Virus record (IMG/VR): IMGVR_UViG_3300021960_000210
Span: 1-37,868 of that record
Direction: 5' to 3' (one strand)
Length of the DNA: 37,868 nt
Source of the DNA: a virus
In this document: positions 1 to 7,127 of the stretch, piece by piece
Numbering within the stretch: the stretch's first letter is position 1
How the letters are laid out: every line of letters starts with the position of its first letter
Translations under genes and position numbers: made by a program
The notes under the pieces: generated by a model
The model's database searches: none
Told to the model about the DNA's origin: nothing
What the model saw: the letters and a program-made list of their open reading frames with translations, nothing else

Positions 1-146
1 TCCACGTAGGGTCCGTGTGGTCGTTTGGAGTCCTCTCTGACATAAGTTTGCTCTTCGTTGACGGCAGAAATCCATAACGAAAGTTTCATTACCAACCATA
101 TCACAACAAGAGGTAAAAAGCAAGCAATAAGAATTAAAGGTTTCAT
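1..146 (-). CDS. Small membrane protein, partial (C-terminus outside window)
   Basis: The reading frame opens with ATG at 146 and runs off the window edge after 48 codons. The first visible residues (MKPLILIACFLPLVVIWLVM) form one strongly hydrophobic stretch that could be a membrane anchor or signal peptide, followed by a charged tail (NEEQTYVREDSKRPHGPYV). Its start overlaps the stop of the preceding gene as ATGA, which suggests translational coupling. I do not recognise the family. The overlap and the clean hydrophobic-then-charged pattern support a real gene. Confidence 0.6.
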   Translation of the reverse strand, partial: MKPLILIACFLPLVVIWLVMKLSLWISAVNEEQTYVREDSKRPHGPYV

Positions 147-343
147 TCATCAACCTCCCAACATTTTTCGAACTTATCCCTCAACTCATTAAGTTTAACT
201 TGGTGTTGAAACTCCATGATATATTCATTGATTTGTGCTTCATCTTCAGTGAATTCCATACGATATTTGAGTTTAATATTAACAAGACGCACCATTTCCA
301 TATAGAATTCAGTGCCTTTGTGAATAAACTCTTCGTATGTCAA
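143..343 (-). CDS. Small hypothetical protein, TTG start
   Basis: This 66-residue protein is acidic, rich in Glu and probably helical (MTYEEFIHKGTEFYMEMVRL at the N-terminus). No ATG lies near the front. I chose TTG at 343 because it overlaps the TGA of the upstream gene (TTGA) and has a GGAG Shine-Dalgarno at 353-356 with nine bases between; a TTG at 358 would be longer but has no such signal. The gene ends in an ATGA overlap with the next one, so it is part of a tightly coupled run of small genes. The function is unknown. Confidence 0.6.
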   Translation of the reverse strand: MTYEEFIHKGTEFYMEMVRLVNIKLKYRMEFTEDEAQINEYIMEFQHQVKLNELRDKFEKCWEVDE

Positions 344-657
344 TCTCTTTGTCTCCAATCATCAGGGCGATCTTCATTGAACCAATCAACAATCTCATCA
401 ACACTACCAAAGTTTGTGCGATGATTTGATGGATCAGGATCACCCAAACCCATCTTATTCATGAAATCGTCCATACTACCCTCAACCATATCAGGATTAG
501 CAGCACGTCCTCTTGCTCTTTTGAGCATCTCTCTAGCAGAAGTATTTGCCTTGGCAAGTTTCTCTGCCCAAATCATATCCTCCAAACCTACAGATTCTTG
601 TGCTACAATCTTCTCACAGATTGCTTCTAAACGAAGACGATACTGTGTGGAAAGCAT
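340..657 (-). CDS. Conserved-looking hypothetical protein (105 aa)
   Basis: A 105-residue soluble protein with a helical, charged N-terminal half (residues 1-50, many Glu, Lys, Arg and Ala) and an acidic C-terminus rich in Asp and Trp (DWFNEDRPDDWRQRD). No catalytic motif, signal peptide or membrane segment is visible. The ATG at 657 has a GGAG ribosome site about nine bases upstream and a late-promoter motif (678-685) about 20 bases upstream. The gene is transcribed as the head of a coupled set of small genes. From memory, similar small proteins occur in cyanophage genomes, but no function is known to me. Confidence 0.7.
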   Translation of the reverse strand: MLSTQYRLRLEAICEKIVAQESVGLEDMIWAEKLAKANTSAREMLKRARGRAANPDMVEGSMDDFMNKMGLGDPDPSNHRTNFGSVDEIVDWFNEDRPDDWRQRD

Positions 658-677
658 ATGTTACTCCAGTTATGGGA

Positions 678-685
678 TTATTTAT
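678..685 (-). promoter_or_regulatory. Candidate T4-type late promoter
   Basis: The minus strand reads ATAAATAA, which contains the TAAATA core used by T4-like cyanophages. It lies 20 bases upstream of the ATG at 657 and overlaps the final Lys-stop codons (AAA TAA) of the gene at 678-920. Confidence 0.55.
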
Positions 686-920
686 TTTCGTCGAAGTATT
701 TCTGTAACTCTTTAGCGAGTTTCATAGAACGACGCCACATAAAATATTTTACCACAGGATTGCGAGGGTTATGTATCAACCACCACTTTGCCTTCTCATA
801 CCATAAATTAATAACCTTTCCCCACAAAATAAAAGCAGCAGCAACACTCTTATCAGTTAAGATAAGATATGCTACTACTGCAAATAGAAAGTATGTTATG
901 TAGGAATATCCCATACTCAT
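678..920 (-). CDS. Small membrane protein (80 aa)
   Basis: An 80-residue protein. Residues about 5-37 are hydrophobic and hold one or two membrane-spanning segments (YSYITYFLFAVVAYLILT, then SVAAAFILWGKVINLWY). The C-terminal part is basic and amphipathic (WRRSMKLAKELQKYFDENK). The layout fits a small inner-membrane protein with a cytoplasmic tail. It begins two bases past the stop of the upstream gene. No family is recognised, and the role is unknown. It could act on the host envelope, but nothing in the sequence shows this. Confidence 0.7.
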   Translation of the reverse strand: MSMGYSYITYFLFAVVAYLILTDKSVAAAFILWGKVINLWYEKAKWWLIHNPRNPVVKYFMWRRSMKLAKELQKYFDENK

Positions 921-921
921 G

Positions 922-1122
922 TTAAGACTTCCATCTTAACGATTCAAGATATCCAAGTACATTATCCCGAACATCCATTAATTCATGATAACACTTTTGA
1001 TTGTGAGCACAATTACGAAGATCTGGATCTGGTTTGAGCACAGACTCTACAAACAAATCCACTCCCCGATTCCACTTATCTTGTTTAGATTCAACATCGG
1101 GAATGGTGTTTTGATCTTTCAT
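922..1122 (-). CDS. Small hypothetical protein (66 aa)
   Basis: A 66-residue, charged, soluble protein containing two Cys in CAHNQKC and a helical C-terminal part (ELMDVRDNVLGYLESLRWKS). No enzyme motif is visible. A lone CxxxxxC pair is too little to call a metal site. A late-promoter motif sits 24 bases upstream of its ATG, at 1146-1152, and the gene downstream follows after one base, so it heads a short late transcript. Function unknown. Confidence 0.65.
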   Translation of the reverse strand: MKDQNTIPDVESKQDKWNRGVDLFVESVLKPDPDLRNCAHNQKCYHELMDVRDNVLGYLESLRWKS

Positions 1123-1144
1123 TTTACTAATGTAATTGGTTGTA

Positions 1145-1357
1145 CTATTTAATCACTTCCCAATGATCATCTGCACTCTCATTCATCCAAAAGAAGTATT
1201 TTCCACTGATTGAAGCAAGAAATACTTTACCGTCTTGACGATTTTCTACACGACAAGAATGAAGTTTGTCCATCTGATTGGCAAAACGATTCTTTGCTTT
1301 TGAACTCTTCGGTTTTACACAGATGAATTCAGTCTTAAGAGTTTTCATAGTAATCAT
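1145..1357 (-). CDS. Small basic hypothetical protein (70 aa)
   Basis: A 70-residue basic protein (MITMKTLKTEFICVKPKSSK at the start) with a Lys/Arg-rich first half and an aromatic, acidic end (YFFWMNESADDHWEVIK). An in-frame ATG at 1384 would add nine residues. I prefer 1357 because GGAGG at 1369-1373 lies 11 bases before it, whereas nothing resembling a ribosome site precedes 1384. The ATG three codons later (1348) is also possible. The last codons (ATT AAA TAG) double as a late-promoter core for the next gene. Function unknown. Confidence 0.6.
   Translation of the reverse strand: MITMKTLKTEFICVKPKSSKAKNRFANQMDKLHSCRVENRQDGKVFLASISGKYFFWMNESADDHWEVIK
1146..1152 (-). promoter_or_regulatory. 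Candidate late promoter
   Basis: The minus strand reads TTAAATA, 24 bases before the ATG at 1122. It lies within the last codons and stop of the upstream gene. Confidence 0.5.
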
Positions 1358-1396
1358 AGTGTGATCAACCTCCACAAAGGTCATTGTACAGAGTTT

Positions 1397-1852
1397 TCAG
1401 GTGTGTGTCAAGCGGTTGGGGAAACAATAAACAAAGTCATTGATTCCCATGTATTCGTTATACAGGAACTCTTCCATCTGTCTTGCTTCAACCTCCCAGG
1501 GTTGGTCAGAATAGTCCGTCTCCGTGTGGTCTGTGCCCCTCCAAAGGCGTTTGCCGTGCTTATCCTTAAGATTACCCATAACGTGTTGATAAACGTGCCA
1601 GAGTTCGTGAAAGAGAGTCTGGAGGTATAGGTCAACATTCATTTTGTTATGAAGTTCAATCTCAAATTCACGGGGTCGCCAATCACAATCAGTGACAGAA
1701 ACCCATCCATAAACACACTCTCGCGCAAGACCACGATGGTTCACGGTAATTTCCAATTTATGCCTTGGAAGATATTGGTCAATGAACCAATTTACAGCAT
1801 CAACACAACGGTTCTTGCTGTAATTGTATCCGCTAGTGTATAATGTCAGCAT
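1397..1852 (-). CDS. Zincin-like metalloprotease (SprT/phage HExxH type)
   Basis: A 151-residue protein with a classic zinc-protease helix HELWHVYQH (H82, E83, H86, with a further His at 90), followed by PWEVEA at about 119-124, which may supply the third ligand. Small HExxH proteins of this layout occur in T4-like phages and resemble the SprT/ImmA-type minimal metallopeptidases. A role in protein turnover or virion maturation is possible but not shown. I chose ATG at 1852; a TTG ten codons upstream (1882) is open but has no better signal. It lies downstream of the modification cassette and is separated from it by a hairpin. Confidence 0.75.
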   Translation of the reverse strand: MLTLYTSGYNYSKNRCVDAVNWFIDQYLPRHKLEITVNHRGLARECVYGWVSVTDCDWRPREFEIELHNKMNVDLYLQTLFHELWHVYQHVMGNLKDKHGKRLWRGTDHTETDYSDQPWEVEARQMEEFLYNEYMGINDFVYCFPNRLTHT

Positions 1853-1882
1853 CAGAATACTGCGTTCAGTGCAACGTTGCAA

Positions 1883-2003
1883 ATCCTAACACCCCAATTC
1901 ATCAGAAGTATAAAGGATGTGACAAAAATTAATCGGTCTAGAGTTGAATACATCTGACTTGGGGGGTGCTCCTGTTACTGGAACACTTTGCTCGTCCCCC
2001 CCT
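1883..2003 (-). other. Intergenic gap between cassette and SprT-like gene
   Basis: About 120 bases without a supported gene. It holds the long hairpin at 1961-2002. On the minus strand there is also an A+T-rich stretch with TATACT (around 1908-1913) that could be a -10 element for the zincin gene, but no convincing -35 element accompanies it. Confidence 0.4.
1961..2002 (-). terminator. Long two-part hairpin after the cassette; possible terminator or RNA element
   Basis: On the minus strand a run of seven G (from 1996-2002) can pair with six C (from 1961-1966). Inside lies a second stem, GTGTTCC with GGAGCAC (seven pairs, one G-U), around loop AGTAACA, with a one-sided internal loop ACGAGCAAA. 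It begins one base after the stop codon region of the last oxygenase gene. No U-run follows, so intrinsic termination is not certain. It could instead be an RNA-processing or stability element. Confidence 0.5.
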
Positions 2004-2495
2004 TTAGAAGAAATTCAAATTTACATTCACTCTGCACTTATCGTCGGTGCATGTTGTGCTGTGATGTGGTTTTGATGGGTCAAATAGTAACACTCTGTTT
2101 TCAATTGATTCCACTTCAACTTTATTTTCCAGAACAGTGAGACCATTATTTGTATTCAAATACAAAATAGCACCACGATGAGAATAATCAAAATCGCAGT
2201 GCCCGTCGTGATGAATAATTGTATCTGTGGATGGATATAAATTTGCTTTAATTCTCATTACAGAATGACATTCAAGCAAATTTAAGAGAGGGGCAAAAAT
2301 TTGTGCTGCTGGTTCCACATTAAAGAACGCCCAAAACTCATGCGTAAAGTAATAAGATGCAACATTTGGCAAACTTTCACCATCGTGTGTAACCACTGGA
2401 GTAAAATTCCATGGAAAATTAGAATTAAATATTGAATCTTTGATGTTATCAAACTCTTTTTGAGGAAGAGCATTATCTATAATCTTATAGTCCAT
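2004..2495 (-). CDS. 2OG-Fe(II) oxygenase-like protein, copy 1
   Basis: A 163-residue protein of the compact double-stranded beta-helix type seen in many cyanophages. It shows the iron triad H99-x-D101 (GHCDFD) and H144 (KPHHS), and R155 (DKCRVNVN) for 2-oxoglutarate. The surrounding pattern (RGAILYLNTNNG, then ENRVLLFDPSKPH) matches prolyl-hydroxylase-like enzymes, which hydroxylate a substrate while turning 2-oxoglutarate into succinate. The substrate is unknown. It is the last gene of the modification operon and is a clear paralogue of the next gene (2499-2987), with nearly the same last 35 residues. Confidence 0.85.
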   Translation of the reverse strand: MDYKIIDNALPQKEFDNIKDSIFNSNFPWNFTPVVTHDGESLPNVASYYFTHEFWAFFNVEPAAQIFAPLLNLLECHSVMRIKANLYPSTDTIIHHDGHCDFDYSHRGAILYLNTNNGLTVLENKVEVESIENRVLLFDPSKPHHSTTCTDDKCRVNVNLNFF

Positions 2496-2498
2496 TTT

Positions 2499-2987
2499 CT
2501 AAAAGAAGTTGAAGTTTATATTTACGCGACACTTGTCGTTGGTGCAAGTTGTACTATTGTGTGGTTTTGACGGATCAAAAAGAAGAACTCTATTTTCCAC
2601 CGATTCTATCTCAATCCCATCTTCAATGATAGTGAATCCATCATTAGTATTCATATACAAAATTGCACCACGATGGGGAAATTCATAATCATAATGCTCG
2701 GATTGATATTCTATGTTAGTTGTTGATGGATACATATTTGCTTTGATTCTAATCAAAGCTTTACAGTCAATCTTATTTAAAAAGTCACCAAAAACTGTCC
2801 AGTAAGGATCAACATGAAATCCACAAAAGAACAGATGAGTAAAGTAATAAGAACTCGTTACTTTTAAATCTTCTTCCAAGTTAGAAACCCAGGGACTTAA
2901 ATGCCATTCAAATTTAGCATCTGTCATCAAGTTTTTTATTTTTAAAAAACTATCTTCTGGTAGAAAATTATCAATTACTTGGTACAT
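2499..2987 (-). CDS. 2OG-Fe(II) oxygenase-like protein, copy 2
   Basis: A 162-residue paralogue of its neighbour at 2004-2495, three bases away. Iron ligands are H98-x-D100 (EHYDYE) and H143 (KPHNS); R154 is the likely 2-oxoglutarate contact. The N-terminal thirds of the two copies differ much more than the catalytic ends, which suggests the same chemistry on different substrates or positions. Its start overlaps the upstream paralogue's end by 17 bases, so translation is probably coupled. The natural substrate cannot be inferred. Confidence 0.85.
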   Translation of the reverse strand: MYQVIDNFLPEDSFLKIKNLMTDAKFEWHLSPWVSNLEEDLKVTSSYYFTHLFFCGFHVDPYWTVFGDFLNKIDCKALIRIKANMYPSTTNIEYQSEHYDYEFPHRGAILYMNTNDGFTIIEDGIEIESVENRVLLFDPSKPHNSTTCTNDKCRVNINFNFF

Positions 2988-3501
2988 AGTTTATATTGAT
3001 TGCACAACGAATATTATCTGTTGATGTCACAGAATGGTGTTCAATTACACCATCAAAGATAAGCATTCTATTCTCCATACAATTAACTTTAGCAGTATCT
3101 TTTAAAATTGTAAACCCATTATTATTAGTCACATAAAAAAGTGCAACATTGTGGGGAACATGTCTATCCACATGGAACTCATGATAGATGTGTTCTTTAG
3201 TTGGAACCAATAAGTTTGCACGAACATCAAAAAGATTTTTGATATTGAGTTTATCAATAATTGGTTTAATCACAGAATAATACTTATCAAATTTCATTCC
3301 ACAATCTGAAGAATACATCAGACGATTATACATCCAATCGTGTTCCTCATATCCTGTCGGACCCAAATCAGGGTCTCTGACAATACCTCTATGATAGTTC
3401 CAAGAAAAATTGTTGGGGTCTGTAGTATCTTTGGGGAAAAAAGTATTTTTTATTCTTTGAAAATCTTCTTTAGGTAAGAAGTTGTCAACTATACTGTACA
3501 T
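2971..3501 (-). CDS. 2OG-Fe(II) oxygenase-like protein, copy 3
   Basis: A 176-residue member of the same family, more diverged than copies 1 and 2. Ligands are visible as H110-x-D112 (FHVDRHVPHN), H155 (EHHSVT) and R165. The N-terminus (MYSIVDNFLP) closely resembles copy 2 (MYQVIDNFLP), supporting descent from a tandem duplication. It has an extra insertion near residues 24-60 with several acidic and aromatic residues. It overlaps both neighbours by 17 bases. The enzyme class is well supported; the substrate is unknown. Confidence 0.85.
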   Translation of the reverse strand: MYSIVDNFLPKEDFQRIKNTFFPKDTTDPNNFSWNYHRGIVRDPDLGPTGYEEHDWMYNRLMYSSDCGMKFDKYYSVIKPIIDKLNIKNLFDVRANLLVPTKEHIYHEFHVDRHVPHNVALFYVTNNNGFTILKDTAKVNCMENRMLIFDGVIEHHSVTSTDNIRCAININYVPSN

Positions 3502-4450
3502 GTTTTTTGTTTGAAGTTTTCTCTACCTGCTGCTTCTTTCTTCCTTCAATATTTTCAACAATTTCTTGGTATGCTTTTTCTATCTCTTCTTTCGTAAATT
3601 CAATCCGTGGTTCATTTAATCTTGCTGACATATGAGAATGGAATCCAGAAATTCTCATACTGTCTGGATAGAATGGAACATCTCTTTCTATAATGTGAAA
3701 ATTATCATATGAAATGTTAATTGGATGTGTTCCAGAAATCATAACAGATGCTGGTTTGCCAAGTGCTCTGCACATGTGTTGACCACAACTATCACAACCA
3801 ACGAAATAATCAGCAGATTCAATAACTGCCGCCCATTCTCTTAAATTTGGATCTGGTTCTGGTTTGTAAGTTTTTGCATTATTAAATTGCTTATCTGCCA
3901 TTAGAATTAAATTATAATCCTTTGAGAGATTATCAATAAAATAATCAACCATGTTCATTGGCATTGATCTGTTGCTGTCATCAAATATTCCATCTGGATA
4001 TAAAACAGCGCCAGATCCAAAGGGTTGAAGTACAATGGTTTTCTTTTTATTGAAAAATGTTTTTGCGTGTTCTATAACTTGAAATGCACTTCTTTTCTCT
4101 GGAGTAGAAAGTTTAAGTTGCATATCTGGCAAGTCACTATGATCCGTAGTCTTGTTGATACAGACATCAAATGCTTCTCTTAAAGATATCTCATTACGAT
4201 AATATGCAGGAACTCTATAAGGTTCTGGGCTAATAACCTCATCTGCTTTCAAGAATAAATCAAAAGAACTTTTTTGATTGGGATCAAATGTTCTTTCTTG
4301 AAGTTCTGGAAATCCCCACGTTACAAAATCCCATCCAGGAATCATAACATACCATTCTTCATCTGGATGGTTTTTATAGTATTTTAACAGTGCTGGAATT
4401 GAGGTGATTACTCTACCTACTCCGCCATCAATGTAAATTATTTTGCTCAT
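3485..4450 (-). CDS. Glycosyltransferase family 9-like (heptosyltransferase-like)
   Basis: A 321-residue protein with a two-lobed GT-B look. The N-terminal lobe begins MSKIIYIDGGVGRVITSIPA, where family 9 enzymes have a glycine-rich loop for the acceptor side. The C-terminal lobe starts with KKTIVLQPFGSGAVLYPDG (about residue 135) and carries AAVIESADYFVGCDSCGQHM (about 205-225), typical of ADP-heptose:LPS heptosyltransferases, where a conserved D/G-S-G-x-x-H region binds the nucleotide sugar. It would add a sugar to a glycan or protein. It overlaps its neighbours by 17 bases and one base (TAATG). The donor sugar cannot be told from the sequence. Confidence 0.75.
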   Translation of the reverse strand: MSKIIYIDGGVGRVITSIPALLKYYKNHPDEEWYVMIPGWDFVTWGFPELQERTFDPNQKSSFDLFLKADEVISPEPYRVPAYYRNEISLREAFDVCINKTTDHSDLPDMQLKLSTPEKRSAFQVIEHAKTFFNKKKTIVLQPFGSGAVLYPDGIFDDSNRSMPMNMVDYFIDNLSKDYNLILMADKQFNNAKTYKPEPDPNLREWAAVIESADYFVGCDSCGQHMCRALGKPASVMISGTHPINISYDNFHIIERDVPFYPDSMRISGFHSHMSARLNEPRIEFTKEEIEKAYQEIVENIEGRKKQQVEKTSNKKHVQYS

Positions 4451-5145
4451 TAGAAATAACGAATCTTATTAAGTTCTTTGAATTTTTTAATTCCCTCTTT
4501 TAAGAAATCAATTTTATTACTTACAGTGTGTGCAATAATGTTTAGATTGGGGAAATCATGCTGAAGAGATGCTGTTTCAATGTTATATCTATGCAGATTT
4601 AATGTCAACAAAAATTCGTCTAAAAAAATTCCATCAAGTTTAGATATGTCTGGCAAATCTTTATCTTTAAAATAATTCAAAAACTCTTCATGGTTACTAT
4701 CAAAATTTATATACCGATAGTATTGTAGTGGGTCATCATATTTTCTCACGCAATTTCTTGAGTCTCTATGAAAAACTAAAAAGAAGAACGGAGCATAATA
4801 ATTGATGTTATACTTTCCTTCAACGTTTTTTGTATGAAAATGATGCGATGGATCTATGTAAGATGTGATTATAACTCTATCCTTATCTACAAGTTCAGTT
4901 AAATCAATTCCTTTTGGATCTATTAGACAGTCTGCATCTAAAAAAATGACCCAATCATAATCCTCACAAATGTCATACAGTTGAAATTTTTCTAGATTAA
5001 TATCAAGCCCTGGAAACTTTCTTTCCTTGATGACATGAAAATCTGCACCAATATTTTTAGCATATTCTCTCATATGAGGAAAAGTTAGATCAGTAACCTC
5101 TTTATTGTAATCATTGATATTGAGAGTAACCAAAAGTTTTTTCAT
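4450..5145 (-). CDS. Glycosyltransferase with DxD motif (GT-A type)
   Basis: A 231-residue protein. Residues 60-75 read CEDYDWVIFLDADCLIDP, where D70-A-D72 is the metal and nucleotide-sugar binding DxD of GT-A enzymes. The N-terminus (MKKLLVTLNINDYNKEV) and HMREYAKNIGADFHVIK fit nucleotide-sugar transferases of the GT8/GT34-like sort. A longer frame starts at 5169, but I chose ATG at 5145 because it overlaps the upstream stop as ATGA. It sits between a GT9-like enzyme and an oxygenase, consistent with a shared modification pathway. Donor and acceptor are unknown. Confidence 0.75.
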   Translation of the reverse strand: MKKLLVTLNINDYNKEVTDLTFPHMREYAKNIGADFHVIKERKFPGLDINLEKFQLYDICEDYDWVIFLDADCLIDPKGIDLTELVDKDRVIITSYIDPSHHFHTKNVEGKYNINYYAPFFFLVFHRDSRNCVRKYDDPLQYYRYINFDSNHEEFLNYFKDKDLPDISKLDGIFLDEFLLTLNLHRYNIETASLQHDFPNLNIIAHTVSNKIDFLKEGIKKFKELNKIRYF

Positions 5146-5738
5146 AATAAATTTGGTCCGTGAACCCAACTAACAAGAGAACGTCTTTTTCCTCTTGTTA
5201 CTGGTTTTACTTCATGTAAAATATGAGAGAAGAAAAATATTAAAGTCCCTTTAGATTTTGGTGCAATAATTTCTTTTCCTTCACTATAAAGAACTAATTC
5301 TCCACCATCATACTCATCCTCATCAGATAATTGAATTGTGAAAGATATTTTTCTAACCGATAATAGACTAGGATCTAATCTATTACCACAGTCATTATGT
5401 TTTTTATAATATCCTCTTTGTATTGAATTATATTCAGTGAATTGCAAATCCTCAAAACAATTCACAATAAAATTATAGTTTTCCGAATTTACTTTGATTA
5501 TTTCTTTTATGAGTTTTTCAAACAACCAATCAGTTTTTTCATCATGAGACATCCACTTGTTTATGCATAATCTTAAGTTTTGAATTTCTCCAGCAACATC
5601 TAATCCAACTTTTCCAGAAGTTGATGGCAATTCTTTTGCATATTCAATTATCATCCCAATCTCTTGTTCGGATAAAAAGTTTTCTATGCAAACTATTGGT
5701 TCAATTTGAGGAGTAATTCTCAATAAGTTCATGTTCAT
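5142..5738 (-). CDS. 2OG-Fe(II) oxygenase (prolyl/PKHD hydroxylase-like)
   Basis: A 198-residue protein from a different branch than copies 1-3. It has the typical start of a prolyl 4-hydroxylase-like domain (CIENFLSEQEIGMIIEYA), then H114-N-D116 (YKKHNDCG), the strand ISFTIQLSDEDEYDGGELVL, and H175 with R185 (SHILHEVKPVTRGKRRSLV). These are the residues for iron and 2-oxoglutarate. Such enzymes hydroxylate proline, lysine or small molecules. Here it is coupled to a glycosyltransferase by an ATGA overlap, as would suit hydroxylation followed by glycosylation, but that is inference. Confidence 0.88.
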   Translation of the reverse strand: MNMNLLRITPQIEPIVCIENFLSEQEIGMIIEYAKELPSTSGKVGLDVAGEIQNLRLCINKWMSHDEKTDWLFEKLIKEIIKVNSENYNFIVNCFEDLQFTEYNSIQRGYYKKHNDCGNRLDPSLLSVRKISFTIQLSDEDEYDGGELVLYSEGKEIIAPKSKGTLIFFFSHILHEVKPVTRGKRRSLVSWVHGPNLL

Positions 5739-5741
5739 AAT

Positions 5742-6356
5742 TCAAGAGTAAGAAAGTATATTCTCTTTATAAAACAAGTCATAATCACTTTCATAAATTT
5801 CATGAAGGATATTTTTTGATCTCCTTGTCAATTTTAATATAGATTCATCTCTTATTGGTTCAGATACATTCAGTTTTTCAATATTATCAATTCCTATCTT
5901 TTTTAAATCACTATCAAGATTTTCATACTTTGCAATATAATCAACTTCAATTTCACCTGATTTATTTTTAACAAACCAAGATTGTGGCACAGTCGCTATG
6001 TGGTGACTTCCTGGATTTTCATATAAGTAATTGACGTATCCATTTATATCACACTCGTTACACAACTCATAATGTTTGTGTTTCGGTAGGTGACTTTCTG
6101 GATCAGCAGAGTTCCAAAAGTTTTCATATGTTCTAGCAAATTTATATGCAGAGATGAATCTATCAATTGGTTCTCTAACCACAGCAAATTTCAAATATCT
6201 ATTCCAATATTCTCCATAATTTTCTTTGTATTCTTCTATTGGTCTATGACCAATCAAACCCCTACCATCAAAGAATCCAAGTGCTTTGTATATTGAAGTT
6301 CCCGCTGTTTTTGGTATGTGAACAAATATTAGTTTTTTATCGTGATTTAACGCCAT
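5742..6356 (-). CDS. PAPS-dependent sulfotransferase (Sulfotransfer_2-like)
   Basis: A 204-residue protein with both hallmark motifs of sulfotransferases: the 5'-phosphosulfate loop FVHIPKTAGTS at residues 11-21, and the 3'-phosphate site VVREPIDRFISAYKFA at 59-74. HIPKTAGTS is characteristic of the carbohydrate sulfotransferase group, which moves sulfate from PAPS to a sugar hydroxyl. The C-terminal half has Cys, His and aromatic residues of unknown use. It lies among glycosyltransferases and oxygenases in one operon, overlapping the upstream gene by ten bases. The likely substrate is a glycan made by its neighbours; this is inference. Confidence 0.88.
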   Translation of the reverse strand: MALNHDKKLIFVHIPKTAGTSIYKALGFFDGRGLIGHRPIEEYKENYGEYWNRYLKFAVVREPIDRFISAYKFARTYENFWNSADPESHLPKHKHYELCNECDINGYVNYLYENPGSHHIATVPQSWFVKNKSGEIEVDYIAKYENLDSDLKKIGIDNIEKLNVSEPIRDESILKLTRRSKNILHEIYESDYDLFYKENILSYS

Positions 6357-7117
6357 GTATAATTCAAAGTAGATTTTTTTACCGTCTTTGTTTCATGCGA
6401 CTGTTCAATAATTTCTTTCCAGTCTACAACTGGACTAATATGATTTGCATCACAATGAGTAGACCATCCAGGCATTGGAGAAATAACGTACTTTCCTTGC
6501 TTTTGGAGATACCAAAACTTATCAAAGTCTTTTGAGAAATAATATCCTTCTTTCTTTTTTATTCCATTCTCCGAATATTCTTTGTGTATTTCTAAATCTT
6601 GCAATAAAGTTTTATATTTACATGCAAAAGTATTTGTCGTGGCGGGAACTGCTCTCCAATGGGAATTCTTTGTTGTAAAAGTTTCGCACAAATATCCTTT
6701 ACTAATGAACATATCAAAATCATACAATGTCACATAAGGGGATCCAATTTCAAATCCCTCCAAAAGAATTTGACTCCAATTTGGACGATGCAAATAATCA
6801 TCCTCCATTAAATAAACGATTTGGTCATCGTCAAAATTCTTTGATTGCACAATATCTAACATTGCAAGGAAACTACCAGTCTCCCCACCACAACTAATAA
6901 TTTCTACGTTCTTTTCTCTTGCAAGAAAAGTTTTATCTATTGATCCATTAAACTCATCATAGACAATTGTATAATTGACTAACTCTGGATCTAAAGTATT
7001 TTTAAAATTTTCAAAAACTTTAAACTTATTGAACCAAAAAGGTCTCTCTCTATCAGGAAGTTCTTGTATTTTGGAGTAATAACAGTGCCTCAAAAAAACT
7101 TCTATTGGTTTTTTCAT
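6347..7117 (-). CDS. Glycosyltransferase-like protein with EDDYLH motif
   Basis: A 256-residue protein with an alternating strand/helix pattern in the first 110 residues ending in VYLMEDDYLHRP, where E105-D106-D107 takes the place of the DxD metal site of GT-A enzymes. Later segments (SPYVTLYDFDMF; ATTNTFACKY; SPMPGWSTHCD) could form acceptor and active-site loops. It shares the EDDYLH motif with the next gene but little else, so they are distant paralogues. I assign a nucleotide-sugar transferase role from this pattern. Donor and acceptor are unknown. Confidence 0.65.
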   Translation of the reverse strand: MKKPIEVFLRHCYYSKIQELPDRERPFWFNKFKVFENFKNTLDPELVNYTIVYDEFNGSIDKTFLAREKNVEIISCGGETGSFLAMLDIVQSKNFDDDQIVYLMEDDYLHRPNWSQILLEGFEIGSPYVTLYDFDMFISKGYLCETFTTKNSHWRAVPATTNTFACKYKTLLQDLEIHKEYSENGIKKKEGYYFSKDFDKFWYLQKQGKYVISPMPGWSTHCDANHISPVVDWKEIIEQSHETKTVKKSTLNYTWR

Positions 7118-7127
7118 TATAAGAACT

